Assembly: GCA_009767595.1 (NCBI GenBank)
Contig: VSDK01022269.1
Span: 66,855-130,854 of the forward strand
Reading direction: 5' to 3'
DNA from: Symbiodinium kawagutii
Taxonomy: Eukaryota > Sar > Dinophyceae > Suessiales > Symbiodiniaceae
DNA length: 64,000 nt
The translations under genes were made by a program, and so were the position numbers. Positions 13,284-22,710 of this stretch are shown one piece after another. Position 1 is the first letter of the stretch, and each line of letters opens with the position of its first letter. Under the pieces are notes generated by a model. The model ran no database searches, was not told the origin of the DNA, and saw nothing but the letters and a program-made list of their open reading frames with translations.

Positions 13284-13367
13284 TGCCTGTTTGCCTGCTT
13301 GCTTGCTTGCTTGCCTGCTTGCTTGCTTATTGACTGCCTACTTGCTTGCTTGCTCATTGACCGCCTT

Positions 13368-13452
<85 letters not shown>
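13284..13452. repeat. (CTTG)n microsatellite
   Basis: GCTTGCTTGCTT array with a few TGCC/TATT/CATT interruptions at its 5' side. The Leu/Ala/Cys frames are artefacts. Confidence 0.95.
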
Positions 13453-13453
<1 letters not shown>

Positions 13454-13459
13454 CTGAAA

Positions 13460-14190
13460 ACGGAAAAAAAAATCACCAAAAAACGGAAAAAAAACAGAAA
13501 AATATAGGACCCGACAGCTGCGTCCCTTGTGAATTAAGCCGATGTCGTGGACCTGTGCAGATCGGATGTCATCATCACGGGACCAAGTTCAGTTGCTGGT
13601 ATGCCTGGATTTTTTTCCTTGTCGCTCTAGAGACCACCCCGCGTTAGCCCAGGCAGCAACCTCCACTTAATTTTTTCGCAACCCCAAACTAACAGGCCAC
13701 ATCCACCATCATCCACCATCAGTTAGGCTTGGTCAAGGAGGTTCAAGGCACCTGGCTAAGGGTTGGTACCTCTACAGCTCTGGCGAACCCCTCGCGGTGC
13801 CCTCCATGACCTCGCGGCAAGTGGCACGGCGGCTCGCCCCGCGGCCGCGCCGGCAGGCAACGAAGCTGCTCCCAATCCACGGGCACCTCAGCACCACCCG
13901 TTACGGTGACTCCAGGTTCTCATCACCATCAATCCACATGTCATAGCATCATTGGGAAGCATCATTCAAGCTATAGCTATGTAGCATCAACAAGCATTTG
14001 GGGAACCAGCGTTCACGAACCAAGATCTTTTTTTGTTCATAGATCAACATTGGGAACCATCATTGGCTACAATATCCGGTTTTGTTTGTGATGAACCAAG
14101 CAATCAAGGAGGCAATCTGGATTACTTCATGCAAGCCGAGACCCATTGGTACAACAAGCTTTAACGGAAGCATGGTGATCCTTTTGAAGC
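13460..14190. other. Host DNA without a supported gene
   Basis: No coding frame of protein-like character; a short GC-rich patch near 13790-13870. Confidence 0.35.
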
Positions 14191-14592
14191 CAATTGAAGT
14201 GAACTCAGACTGGATGCTCTACAAAGAACAACCTCCTTCCAAATCAAAAATCAACCTACCAACCCATGAACATGCTTGAGTGTGTCTGCATAGCCACTGG
14301 TAAACACCATGTTTACTGTGATGGTATGAGTGTATTGGGACGTTTGATGCTTGTCTTGACTCAAAATAGGCATTTTGGATGAGAACCCTTGGCACCCCCG
14401 ACCTCTTCTTCTTCCTCCTTGTCATCCTTGTCCTCTTGGGTGGCGCTTGGCGCTTTCTCCTCCACATCCGGGTGCTCCACATCCTCCGCTGCGAGGGAAG
14501 ATGTTCGCTCAGCAAACTGAAATCCTCATTGGTTCACTGATTCTCGTCCCATTAAACAAGTCCACAGAAAGCTGCGATGATCCCCAAGCTGG

Positions 14593-15341
14593 TCAGCCAA
14601 ACTCTCCGCCCCCGGTGCAGCAACGCCTCCAGGCAGACTTCCTCTTCATCTCCTCACATGGGTCCAGGGGGAGAGCCATCCAGCCACCCTGTGCTTGAAC
14701 AACTTCCATCTTCAGCACTTCAAACTTGCTGAACCCAACGAATGAAAACTCGGCCAGTTGGCACTGTTCAGAGCTCCCATCCCAGATCCTTTGTCCATGC
14801 TGCAAGCAGACCCGCTATAGGAGGATGAAGAAGAGCTTCCTGGCAACCACGACAAAGCAGTGCGGTAAATCCATACAGTTGGCCAAGCAGAATAGTTGGT
14901 ACCCAAATTGGTCGGTTGCCAACCAGACGATGAAGTTGGGATGCTGCCTCACAGCTGGGATCAAACACCATGGATGGGGAAGCGGCTTCCATATCTCACC
15001 AGTGGGCAGGTCACTGGAGGAATACTGCCACCCACTCGGCAACATGGAGACCCACAAGCCAACATCTGATTGTATCCCTCCATTTGGGTAGTTCGGGGGA
15101 ACCGCACTGAGGAGCGTGTAGACATGAAATACTGGGTATCCATCTTGAAATGGTGCCTCTTGTGAGGAACAACATCAATTTCAGGGGTGGTACGGGCGAT
15201 GGACAAATCCACAACACCATGAAATCCACCGCCGTCCCATCGGCCTGAACTCAGGTCATCTGAAGACTCCTGAGACTCCTCCTGAACCAAGTTGGTGAAG
15301 GCACAGACGAGGACACAAATATTGCTGCTTTTGAATGCCAA
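14593..15341 (-). other. Cluster of exon-like frames on the minus strand, unknown protein
   Basis: Consecutive minus-strand frames look like real protein: 15341-14961 (NLVQEESQESSDDLSSGRWD), 15057-14815 (HPNFIVWLATDQFGYQLF) and 14805-14593 (QLAEFSFVGFSKFEVLKM). Their close spacing suggests a multi-exon gene with short introns or frameshifts. I do not recognise the family. Confidence 0.3.
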
Positions 15342-15734
15342 ATGAATGTGTTAGACCGAAAAGAAGAGAACTGCCAAACCACTGGGATATTCACTATGAA
15401 TTTGGGTGTGATATTTGACAACACTAGTGAACTGGAAACCATTCCCCAACACATTGTCATGTTCAACTTGCGTTACACCATGACCCAAAGAGAAATACCT
15501 TTTTTGGTGTCAAGACATGCGCAAGGCTTAGGCGCTTCCGCTACCTTCAGCGGAAAGCACCAAAAACCTGCGAAAGACCCACCCTTCACTGTCCAAACTT
15601 GACACGATGCCAAGGCTTCATGTGCGTACAGACATACGACATGCAACTTTCATGCAACTTTCATGCATGTTTTTTCTGAGTCAAAAAAAACCGTGGCATT
15701 GGCCCTCGAAGTTCAAACAACATGCATGGGTACT

Positions 15735-15830
15735 CCGGGCTCCTCGTCATCCTCATCATCCTCGTCATCCTCCTCGTCCTCGTTATCCTCATCATCCTCG
15801 TCGTCTTCATCGACACTCTTTGCGTCACCC
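15735..15830. repeat. (ATCCTCGTC)-type imperfect minisatellite
   Basis: Alternating ATCCTC/GTCCTC/ATCATC triplets. The Ser-, Arg/Met- and Ile/Val-rich frames are artefacts. Confidence 0.8.
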
Positions 15831-17780
15831 TCTTCGGTCGTTTGCTCGGAGAGGTCCTACAAGACAATCTGATGCCCCCAATGACCCATGGATTGGACCC
15901 CGCTAAACTGGCTGTTCAACTGCTTGAACTGACCATGTGCAGGTGGTCTAAGAGTACCCTCACGTAACCGAAAGGACTTTTGCAAATGTCCCGTCTGTGC
16001 CATGGCCTGAACTCAACTGGTGGCAATGTCCTGATCCATGGCACCACTGTCTCGAGCGCTCTTTGGCAACACATCCTGGTGGACTGCTCTGGTTTGATCA
16101 GGGCGTGCAATGATTGAGCCCGTAAACCAGAAAAAATATGATGGCTTCTAGTGCAGAAACTAACAGCACTTTGGATATAACAACTATCAGCTATAGATAC
16201 TATAGATAGTTATAGATAAGCCCAAGTGCAAGTCACCCTCTCAAACGGGGACGTTCATACCCATGGAAACGACAGCGACACAAAAAGCGCAACCTCAACA
16301 CGCCTCAACGAGAACCAACATCCAACGAGCATCAGAGGGCCCGCCTGACCACCGCCCGAATCTGACACAACTTTGCTGGGCAACTCATGTCTGATCTGCA
16401 CCTCCTGCCACGCAGGTGGCGGCTTCAAAGGCAATGAGCACTTTTGGCTTCACAAGTCACTGAAACAATGCCCCGATAACAATGCCCGAGCAAGTCTGAT
16501 GTTTTGGCATCTTTTGGGTAGATCATGCGTAGATCATCTACAAAGGTTGGACTTTCCATTTCAGTTTCCACTTTGGAGGGGGCCCAGGCTGGTCCACATT
16601 CAAACATCCCCAACCACCTCCCCAGCCATTTGAAACCGTGGAAATCCGTGCAAAGGAGGAAGCAATGGATTCTTGATAGCCTCTGATTAAAGTCGTGGGG
16701 TGATGCAACATCGGGACTGAATAGTCGGTCACATCCCCAGTTTACTTAAGGTGCCCATGGATGCCCATGTGATCCCATATGCTACATGGTTTACCAACTG
16801 GACGCCTTCAAACTGTGCACAAATAGGTGGTTTCACTCTGATGATCAAGAAGTTTTAAGATTCCTGAGTAGGAACCGGCGCAAACGATTACAAATCGAGA
16901 TCGATGCCAATACATCAAGCCTCAACGACCGTGACCGCTTTCCTCCTGTTCTTTCTCGGCAATCTCTGTTGCTTCGGCAGTGACTTGACTGTCATTGGCT
17001 TCGCCCACGGCATCCTTGAAAGGAGGGATACACAGCAGTGAGACTCGAGCACGGAGATTTTCATGGCCATCACAATCCATGTGAACCGATGTCAACCATC
17101 ATAACCAGCCAGTAAAAGGTATAAAGTTCTCAACCAGGAGAGGTGTTTGGCCATGCTCACTCTGCGGTCCACACTTGGCGGTTCTAAGGATGTCAAGCTA
17201 TGTCCTGGGCTACAAGTGACACCTTCTATCGGTCAGTTTGTTGCTTCAAATGAACAGATCCACCAGGCAGCCTGAAACCGTGAACCCAACTGATGCATCC
17301 AACCAAAAGGGCTCAACAATTGGCGTCTGAACAGGACGACAGGATCCTGGGGAGCTGAACCTTTGGGGCTGAAAAGGGCGGCTCAGCGCAACGCCCCCAG
17401 CGTCCTGTCCCATGTGAGTGGCAAGGACGCTTCTTTGGGGCGGCTCCATGTCCTGAAAACAGCCCATCCCAAGCTGAACGGACGCCCCCTCAGGTGGGGC
17501 TTGCCTCAAATGCTTGTGAAAAGGGCAGGGTCATCCTGGTCATCCCACCCCTTTGGAAGATTCCTTGCCGAATCTTGCCGCCATGAAAAAACTCAAGCGC
17601 TATCCCCAACAGCATGACGATTTGTATGCAGTGCGAAACGCCTTCCTTCGAATTATTGATGGTTGACCTGACCTGATAAAATGATACTTTTGTGGTCAGT
17701 TGGGAATACCCATCCTGCAGAAAAAGAAGTGGTAATCCACGGGCTGAAGACTCGATAGCAAACAATGCTTTGCTGTTGGG
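15830..17780. other. Host DNA without a supported gene
   Basis: Many short frames on both strands, none convincing. Confidence 0.35.
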
Positions 17781-17789
17781 AAACATTGG

Positions 17790-18125
17790 AACCCTTTGGA
17801 ACTTCTCAGAGCATCTGCACTAGAACCTTCCGGAACCTCACTAGGTTTCTGCACCGGAACCCTCTGAAACCTCATCGGCTCTCTGCACGGGCACCCTCCA
17901 GAATCTCATCGGATATCTGCACCGGAACCATCCGGAACCTGATCGGGCATATGCACCAGAACCTTCCAAAACCTCCCCAACTATCTGCGCCGGTAGGGTC
18001 CGGAACCTCACCAGGTATCTGCGCCGGTACCTTCCGGAACCTCGCCAAGTTGCTGCACTAGAACCCTCTGGAACTTCAACACGCACCTGCTACTGCACCG
18101 GAACCTTCCGGAACCTTGTCCCGAA
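17790..18125. repeat. 39-bp degenerate minisatellite
   Basis: About eight copies of a roughly 39-bp unit centred on TCTGCACCGGAACCTTCCGG. The unit length is a multiple of three, so frames on both strands stay open and show a 13-residue periodicity. TTCCGGAA palindromes recur within each unit. Confidence 0.8.
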
Positions 18126-18129
18126 CCTG

Positions 18130-19376
18130 GTATTCAAGCTGACCGGATCGCACCAAAGCAAATCTGGGCTAAAGACCCCCTGGCAAAGTACTGCTGTTGG
18201 GGAAAAAAACAAAAACGCCCACGGCACTCGGGTACCAACAGGTGGTGGGGAGCGCAAGCAGATGGCATGACATGATCCAATGGATCAGAAGAGAATAATG
18301 TTAAGGACGGCGAGGCCATACGTGTGAGACTGTCCACATAGTTTTTGATCACGAGGCAGTGAAAAGTAAATCATGACTATCTCACTATCCTTCTGCAAGA
18401 ATAGCCCCCGTTGGCAGTCATCTCCAACAAGTCCAACAAGTGTATCTTGGAGACTAAGGTCCCCCACATTTTGGGCAACCCCCTCCCACAATTCAAAAGT
18501 ACATAAGCTGAACTGCCAACATAAGGGTGGGTCCATTAAATGGAATGCATCGAAGAGATGGTAGATGGTTTCCCACTGCAATAGGTATCACGCCACAAAA
18601 CCAATGAAGATGCTTTGTCTTTCTGTTTGTTGCGCCATGAAAATCCACAAACACTTTAGGGGTATTCCAGGGCATAACTCTTGTCACTGTCTTGTGGTAG
18701 CTTGGGTTTGATTGGATTGCACCTTTGTTTCCTCCATCCAACATGGCAGCACTAACTGACAAAAAGCAAAATTATATGAAATGACAGTTGCTCCTCTTCA
18801 AAACTGGTGGTTGAGGAATACGAATATTCAGATTCAAACACAAGCAAATAGATATATGCATGTATATGTAAACATCGCACCAGTGCCCAGGTGAACTTCC
18901 AGTGACAGAAATGGTCCCAAATGCTTGAAACTACATATCTCGGGGGTTGTCCACTCCAATGCGCCACCAAATCCAAAATGTTGAAACCAAGCAAAATATG
19001 AGTGAACTTCCCACGACTTTTCGCCCTTGTCCTCGTCTTTATCCTCTTTTTTTTGCATTTCTTGACTGCTTTGTTGGGCAGCCTCACTGTCGGACAGCGA
19101 CAGCACCCGAATGTGCTGCTCATGAACCTCCCTGTAGAGGAGACTGACCTCACATATCAATGGGCATCAAAATTGCCGAAGCCCATATGATCCCAATCAG
19201 GAGTAGATGGGAACATCTTGGCCACTGATGCTTGATGATGATGGTATCCCAATCAGAATCTGAATTTATCTGGGAAAAAAAATCCTGGGTTTTGGACTCC
19301 CCAAGCTGAGTTCGTCAGCTGTGAAATGAAGCACACTCCAACAGGTGCAAGAGATCGGCCCCTTGCCAAACGCACC
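18130..19376. other. Host DNA left of the insertion, no supported gene
   Basis: Short frames only. The last bases before the element are GC-rich (GCCAAACGCACCCCGGG). Confidence 0.4.
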
Positions 19377-19381
19377 CCGGG
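19377..19381 (+). repeat. Candidate target-site duplication CCGGG, left copy
   Basis: CCGGG abuts the first A of the left TIR, and the same five bases in the same orientation abut the right TIR at 40520-40524. RVE integrases leave short duplications; 6 bp is usual for Polintons. Here only 5 bp match outright (CCCGGG on the left against TCCGGG on the right). The motif is nearly palindromic, so chance cannot be excluded. Confidence 0.7.
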
Positions 19382-19555
19382 AAAAAAATAATAGTAACAA
19401 GAATTGTAAGAAGTTTTACCCTAATTCATTTTTACCATAATTTCAGAAATTTCCATCACTACCTAAACAATGCCTAACCTGTAACATTTTTACAAAATCA
19501 TATTATAAAAATAATTTATAATATAATTTTATCAAAGCATCAACATTTTTTAATC

Positions 19556-19825
19556 TCATTCATTTTTAACTTCATCAATATTATTCCCAGAAATATTATG
19601 ATTTTGTTTTTCCTTATTTGATTTTCTTCTTGCATTACCTGCCATGATTTTCATTCTACATCTAACGCACTGCCTGTAAATTCTACCTGTTGATTTAATA
19701 CCAAAGTCGCTAACCTTCTTCCATTGCAAACATTTGGTGCATTCATAATCATAATTTTCTTCCAATATTTCTTGTGCTGATACTGGTTGATTTATTCTGT
19801 TATAATATTCCATCATATTAATCAT
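19556..19825 (-). CDS. TIR-encoded zinc-finger protein, left copy (89 aa)
   Basis: This small basic protein has two CxxC pairs: CTKC near residues 29-32 and CVRC near 53-56, separated by about 20 residues. That spacing suggests a zinc ribbon or treble-clef fold. The C-terminal third is rich in Lys, Arg and Asn. The gene lies wholly within the left TIR and reads outward toward the element end, so its transcript would run into the terminus or host DNA. The right-TIR copy is identical except for three residues (Tyr8/His, Ala17/Ser, Ile20/Lys), which shows that the reading frame has been preserved in both copies. Its function is unknown; binding to the TIR or a regulatory role is inference from its location. 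Confidence 0.75.
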   Translation of the reverse strand: MINMMEYYNRINQPVSAQEILEENYDYECTKCLQWKKVSDFGIKSTGRIYRQCVRCRMKIMAGNARRKSNKEKQNHNISGNNIDEVKNE

Positions 19826-19839
19826 ATTGATATGATATA

Positions 19840-19873
19840 ATACCGGTATTTCTTTATACCTATATTACCGGTA
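19840..19873. promoter_or_regulatory. Paired ACCGGT palindromes upstream of the left TIR gene
   Basis: Two TACCGGTA palindromes lie at 19841-19848 and 19866-19873, just upstream of the outward-reading zinc-finger ORF. They are conserved in the other TIR at 40031-40039 and 40054-40062. Paired palindromes of this kind fit a binding site for a dimeric protein or for a terminus-binding factor; this role is inferred. Confidence 0.4.
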
Positions 19874-20116
19874 TTATGTTATAAAAATTATTCCCAGAAA
19901 TATTTATTCCTAAAAATCAATATGGTTAACCATCATCAACCCTCATCCATTTCATTAATTTATCCATAAAATCTATCATAATTTATCATAATATTTCATC
20001 ATAAGTTAGTATCATAAATATCCATCTTTAACATTCCTAGGTTCAAGTATCATAAAATTTCATATTATTTAATATGAAAAATTATGGGGTTACAATCTTT
20101 TAAAGTTTTTTGGTGG

Positions 20117-20200
20117 TGGAGATTTGGTTTTTAGGGCTTGGAGATTTGGTTTTTAGGCTTTGGAGATTTGGTTTTTAGGCTTTGGAGATTTGGCTTTCAG
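20117..20200. repeat. 22-bp tandem repeat, about 3.8 copies
   Basis: A 22-bp unit beginning TGGAGATTTGG occurs at 20117, 20139, 20161 and, truncated, at 20183. It lies just inside the left TIR and directly precedes a second, different tandem array. The short ORF across this stretch comes only from the repeats. Confidence 0.85.
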
Positions 20201-20202
20201 AA

Positions 20203-20285
20203 CATGGGGGGTTTTACCCATGGTTCATGGGGGATTTTACCCATGGTTCATGGGGGATTTTACCCATGGTTCATGGGGCGGTTTC
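20203..20285. repeat. 23-bp tandem repeat of hairpin units, about 3.4 copies
   Basis: A 23-bp unit starts at 20203, 20226, 20249 and (degenerate) 20272. Each unit contains CATGGG, a short AT spacer and CCCATG, so each can fold into a 6-bp stem. A further hairpin, TACCCCA/TGGGGTA, follows near 20317-20337. These GC-bearing hairpins stand out in an AT-rich element, next to the 3' end of the methyltransferase-like gene. They could serve as a terminator or boundary; no function is shown. Confidence 0.8.
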
Positions 20286-20365
20286 CTTTATCCTGTTTTT
20301 TGGAGTAGGCTACCTCCTTACCCCAGATTTTGGGGTAGTATAATATGAAATGAAATGAAATGAAC

Positions 20366-20887
20366 TTACCTTAAATTTACTATATTACTACTATTCAATA
20401 TTTCTTCTATTAACTCTCTTGGTATTTTACACAGTTCATTTTGTTCACTGTCATCCTTTCTACTGCCAGTTTTTTTTCTTGACCTTCTATTGCAAAAAGA
20501 TTTTGGTTTAAATCCTTTAATGTTGTGCCAGAAACTTGTTTTATATGACCTGCCATAATCAACATCAACAAAATGAAATCCTTTCAGAAATGATTGCTTC
20601 TTCAATAATTCACTCTGTGCGTTTTCAATGAACCATACATGAGGTTTAAAGTATTTGATGATTTTTATGGTCTGGTGGATAATTTTGATTGTTTCTTCAA
20701 TATTCCTTTCACTGATTTTTTTAACGGGTGATGCCCATATAAAATCAAAATAACCCACAGGATATTTTTCAAAATTCCAGTTTAAAATATCACAGTTGTT
20801 CAATTCCATTGATACCACATCCCAGCCAAGCAAAGTAGCAACACTTTTGACACTACCGCTCCCATTAAATAATTCAAGTAATTTCAT
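20366..20887 (-). CDS. DNA cytosine-5 methyltransferase homologue lacking the catalytic Pro-Cys
   Basis: The 173-residue protein resembles the short Dcm-type methyltransferases of algal viruses. The SAM-binding motif I is clear (LELFNGSGSV, residues 4-13). An acidic loop at the end of strand 2 follows, then the region of motif IV (IWASPVKK, residues 50-57), motif VI (WFIENAQ, residues 85-91) and a conserved C-terminal segment (KIPRELIEEI). In active enzymes motif IV reads Pro-Pro-Cys, and the Cys attacks C6 of cytosine. Here the two positions after Pro54 are Val and Lys, so the nucleophile is missing and methyl transfer by the normal mechanism is not expected. The frame is otherwise open and of normal length. 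It could be a dead enzyme, a DNA-binding relic or a recently inactivated gene. Confidence 0.75.
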   Translation of the reverse strand: MKLLELFNGSGSVKSVATLLGWDVVSMELNNCDILNWNFEKYPVGYFDFIWASPVKKISERNIEETIKIIHQTIKIIKYFKPHVWFIENAQSELLKKQSFLKGFHFVDVDYGRSYKTSFWHNIKGFKPKSFCNRRSRKKTGSRKDDSEQNELCKIPRELIEEILNSSNIVNLR

Positions 20888-20920
20888 AATAATATATTTT
20901 TGAAAATATTATCATGAAAT

Positions 20921-21259
20921 TCATACCATGTCATCAACCACATATTTATCTCCTTCCTTTTTAATAGAATAATAGTCTAATGTTTGCTGTTTAGGTTGTT
21001 TGATTTTACCATTGTTCAACATTTCAATGTATTGTCTTTGTTTATCCTCAAAGGTGCCCTTCGGTCTGCCCAAGCCTTTTTTCTCAAATATCTTTTCAAC
21101 TCTTGCTTTTTCTTCATCTTTATTTTCAGTTTTAGCAAGCAATTTTGTATCAAGTTTTTCATCTAAAGTTTTTAACATTTCTAACATTAGTTTGATACTT
21201 TTGTTTGCTGTGTTCATTTTTTTGACAAGTTGTTGGGTGCATTCCTCCTCACTAGACAT
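20921..21259 (-). CDS. Hypothetical coiled-coil protein with AT-hook-like motif (112 aa)
   Basis: I do not recognise a family. The N-terminal half (about residues 10-55) is Lys/Glu/Leu-rich and likely helical or coiled coil. A GLGRPKG segment near residues 62-68 resembles an AT-hook core (GRP), which would suit binding to this AT-rich genome. The gene lies 33 bp upstream of the methyltransferase-like gene on the same strand, so the two may be co-transcribed. Confidence 0.55.
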   Translation of the reverse strand: MSSEEECTQQLVKKMNTANKSIKLMLEMLKTLDEKLDTKLLAKTENKDEEKARVEKIFEKKGLGRPKGTFEDKQRQYIEMLNNGKIKQPKQQTLDYYSIKKEGDKYVVDDMV

Positions 21260-21444
21260 ATATTTAATACTAGATGTTTATTTATTTAAATATTTAGATA
21301 TTTATTTATGGATTTGTAATTCAATCTTTAGGTCATTTTTATCAACCAAAATTAAATACATAATTAAATTATGTATTTAATCGCTTCAACCGTTTCAAAG
21401 AACGTTTCAAAAGAAATTCTGTGCGATGCTACAACTGCTACACA

Positions 21445-21591
21445 ATGAATTCTAAAACATCTTCTATTGCTAAATTCATGGCAGAGATTGGGGGACGCTT
21501 CGTTAAGCACTCGCGAGGCTTCGCGAGAGTGTCAGGGGTCAAACTAATTAACCGCTTATGGGGATTGATGCCCTTATTTCTGTTCCTTTAA
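21445..21591 (+). CDS. Possible small ORF of 48 aa upstream of the packaging ATPase
   Basis: An ATG-initiated frame of 49 codons ends 45 bp before the ATPase start. The product would be Ser/Lys-rich at the N terminus and hydrophobic at its end. It contains a GC-rich palindrome around 21505-21530 that recurs, inverted, near 32940. Coding status is uncertain; the stretch may simply be an inserted repeat. Confidence 0.2.
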   Translation: MNSKTSSIAKFMAEIGGRFVKHSRGFARVSGVKLINRLWGLMPLFLFL

Positions 21592-21636
21592 AGTTCCATC
21601 AATATATTAATATATATTATTTTCTTTATTATATTA

Positions 21637-22416
21637 ATGAGTAATATAACACCGAGTGTAAAACCCATAGATGAAGTTAGATATACATATGAGCAAAGTA
21701 AATATGAAGTAGCACCTAAAATTCCATTTCGTGCTTTAATTACTGGTCCGTCAGGTTGTGGAAAAAGTAATTTGTCAATAAATATGATATTAGACATTTA
21801 TAAAAATTGTTTTTCCCGTATCTATATTTGGTCACCTTCAATAAACGTAGATACTATTTGGTTGCCTGTAAAGAAGTATATAAAGGATGTTATGAAAATT
21901 GACACTGATAAAGAAACTTGTTTTTTTGAAGAATTTAACGCTCAAGATATGGAAAAAGTAATAGACACACAACACAAAGTAATTGAATATCAAAAGAAAC
22001 ATAAAATGAAAAAACTATTTGGTATTCTTTGCATTTTGGATGATATAAGTGATGACCCTAGAGTATCAAGACATAATAAACTTTTGAATAGTTTATATGT
22101 GAGAGGTAGACATAATAATGTGAGCATAATCACCAGCGTTCAAAAGGTTTCAACTGTTCCACCTATTATTAGAGTTAATGCTACACATTTGTTCTTTTTC
22201 AAAGTCAGAAATTTCAAAGAGATTGAAATACTTCAAGATGAATTATCCGCAGTTGTTAGAAGAAACAATTTACACGAAAGCAAGAAAATGATTTACCAAT
22301 TGTATGAAACTGCTACGGAAGAATGCTTCAATTTTCTATATATAAACCTTCTTGAAAAAGACCCTCAAAAAATGTTTATGCGTAATTTTGGTGCTTATTT
22401 ACAAATAAATGATTGA
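21637..22416 (+). CDS. Virion DNA-packaging ATPase (FtsK/HerA, A32-like)
   Basis: This 259-residue protein is the genome-packaging motor that pumps viral DNA into the capsid. It has a textbook Walker A (GPSGCGKS, residues 37-44), a Walker B strand ending in two acids (ILCILDD, residues 130-136), and a downstream RHNNVSIITSVQ segment (residues 158-169) matching the sensor/arginine-finger region of A32-like ATPases. Its length is typical of PLV and virophage ATPases. It is a hallmark virion-module gene and is undamaged here. It converges on the small ORF at 22441-22653, and a perfect AT hairpin separates the two stop codons. Confidence 0.93.
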   Translation: MSNITPSVKPIDEVRYTYEQSKYEVAPKIPFRALITGPSGCGKSNLSINMILDIYKNCFSRIYIWSPSINVDTIWLPVKKYIKDVMKIDTDKETCFFEEFNAQDMEKVIDTQHKVIEYQKKHKMKKLFGILCILDDISDDPRVSRHNKLLNSLYVRGRHNNVSIITSVQKVSTVPPIIRVNATHLFFFKVRNFKEIEILQDELSAVVRRNNLHESKKMIYQLYETATEECFNFLYINLLEKDPQKMFMRNFGAYLQIND

Positions 22417-22441
22417 TAATATTATTTCATTATAATATTAT
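22416..22441. terminator. AT hairpin between convergent genes
   Basis: ATAATATTAT at 22416-22425 pairs with the same sequence at 22432-22441 around a 6-nt loop. It sits exactly between the ATPase stop and the stop of the minus-strand ORF, so it could terminate both transcripts. Hairpins of this type recur at other gene ends in the element. Confidence 0.5.
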
Positions 22442-22653
22442 TAAATTAAACTATAATTACACAATTGTAAATTAGGCAACTTATACATTATTTTATCAGA
22501 TTTTTTATTTTCAATGTCCTTAATTCTAACATGAATTTCTTTTATTGCTTTTATTTGTAACTTATCTATATTTGAAATATCTAAATTATTTTCATCAATA
22601 TTACTCAATTCTTCAATGCAACTATTTTCATTTTTTGTATTTTTATTTCCCAT
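22441..22653 (-). CDS. Hypothetical 70-aa protein with possible N-myristoylation signal
   Basis: No family is recognised. The protein starts Met-Gly-Asn-Lys-Asn-Thr, which fits an N-myristoylation signal (Gly2, small residue at position 6). The rest is Asn/Asp/Glu/Lys-rich with isoleucine and leucine at helical spacing. If modified, it could be membrane associated; this is inference. It lies between the ATPase and the broken GIY-YIG gene. Confidence 0.4.
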   Translation of the reverse strand: MGNKNTKNENSCIEELSNIDENNLDISNIDKLQIKAIKEIHVRIKDIENKKSDKIMYKLPNLQLCNYSLI

Positions 22654-22676
22654 ATTATTATACTAGATTATATTTA

Positions 22677-22684
22677 TTTAAAGA
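22677..22684 (+). promoter_or_regulatory. Variant of the ACTTAAAG upstream motif (ATTTAAAG)
   Basis: The motif lies 34 nt before the ATG at 22711, the same spacing as the ACTTAAAG motifs before other genes in the element. It has one mismatch. Confidence 0.3.
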
Positions 22685-22710
22685 AAAGATACTTTAAGAT
22701 ACATATAGAT

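Larger units (their letters stand above)
19382..20030 (+). repeat. Left terminal inverted repeat of the PLV
   Basis: The outer end begins with a run of seven A followed by TAATAGTAACAAG. Its reverse complement is found at the right end (five A there, so the termini differ by two bases in the A-run). Similarity continues through the 89-residue zinc-finger ORF and through the motifs around 19840-19873 and 19921-19980, then fades between about 20005 and 20030. The two copies differ by scattered substitutions and small indels, so they are not freshly homogenised. The inner boundary is approximate. Confidence 0.93.

Noticed and set aside
17790..18125. CRISPR-like array
   Set aside because: Degenerate contiguous 39-bp units without unique spacers; a minisatellite in a eukaryotic genome.
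20160..20348. 62-codon plus-strand frame
   Set aside because: Consists entirely of the 22-bp and 23-bp tandem repeats.
20984..21380. Plus-strand frames of 60 and 126 codons
   Set aside because: Antisense to the 112-aa AT-hook-like gene; the Phe/Ser composition is the complement of Lys/Glu-rich coding.
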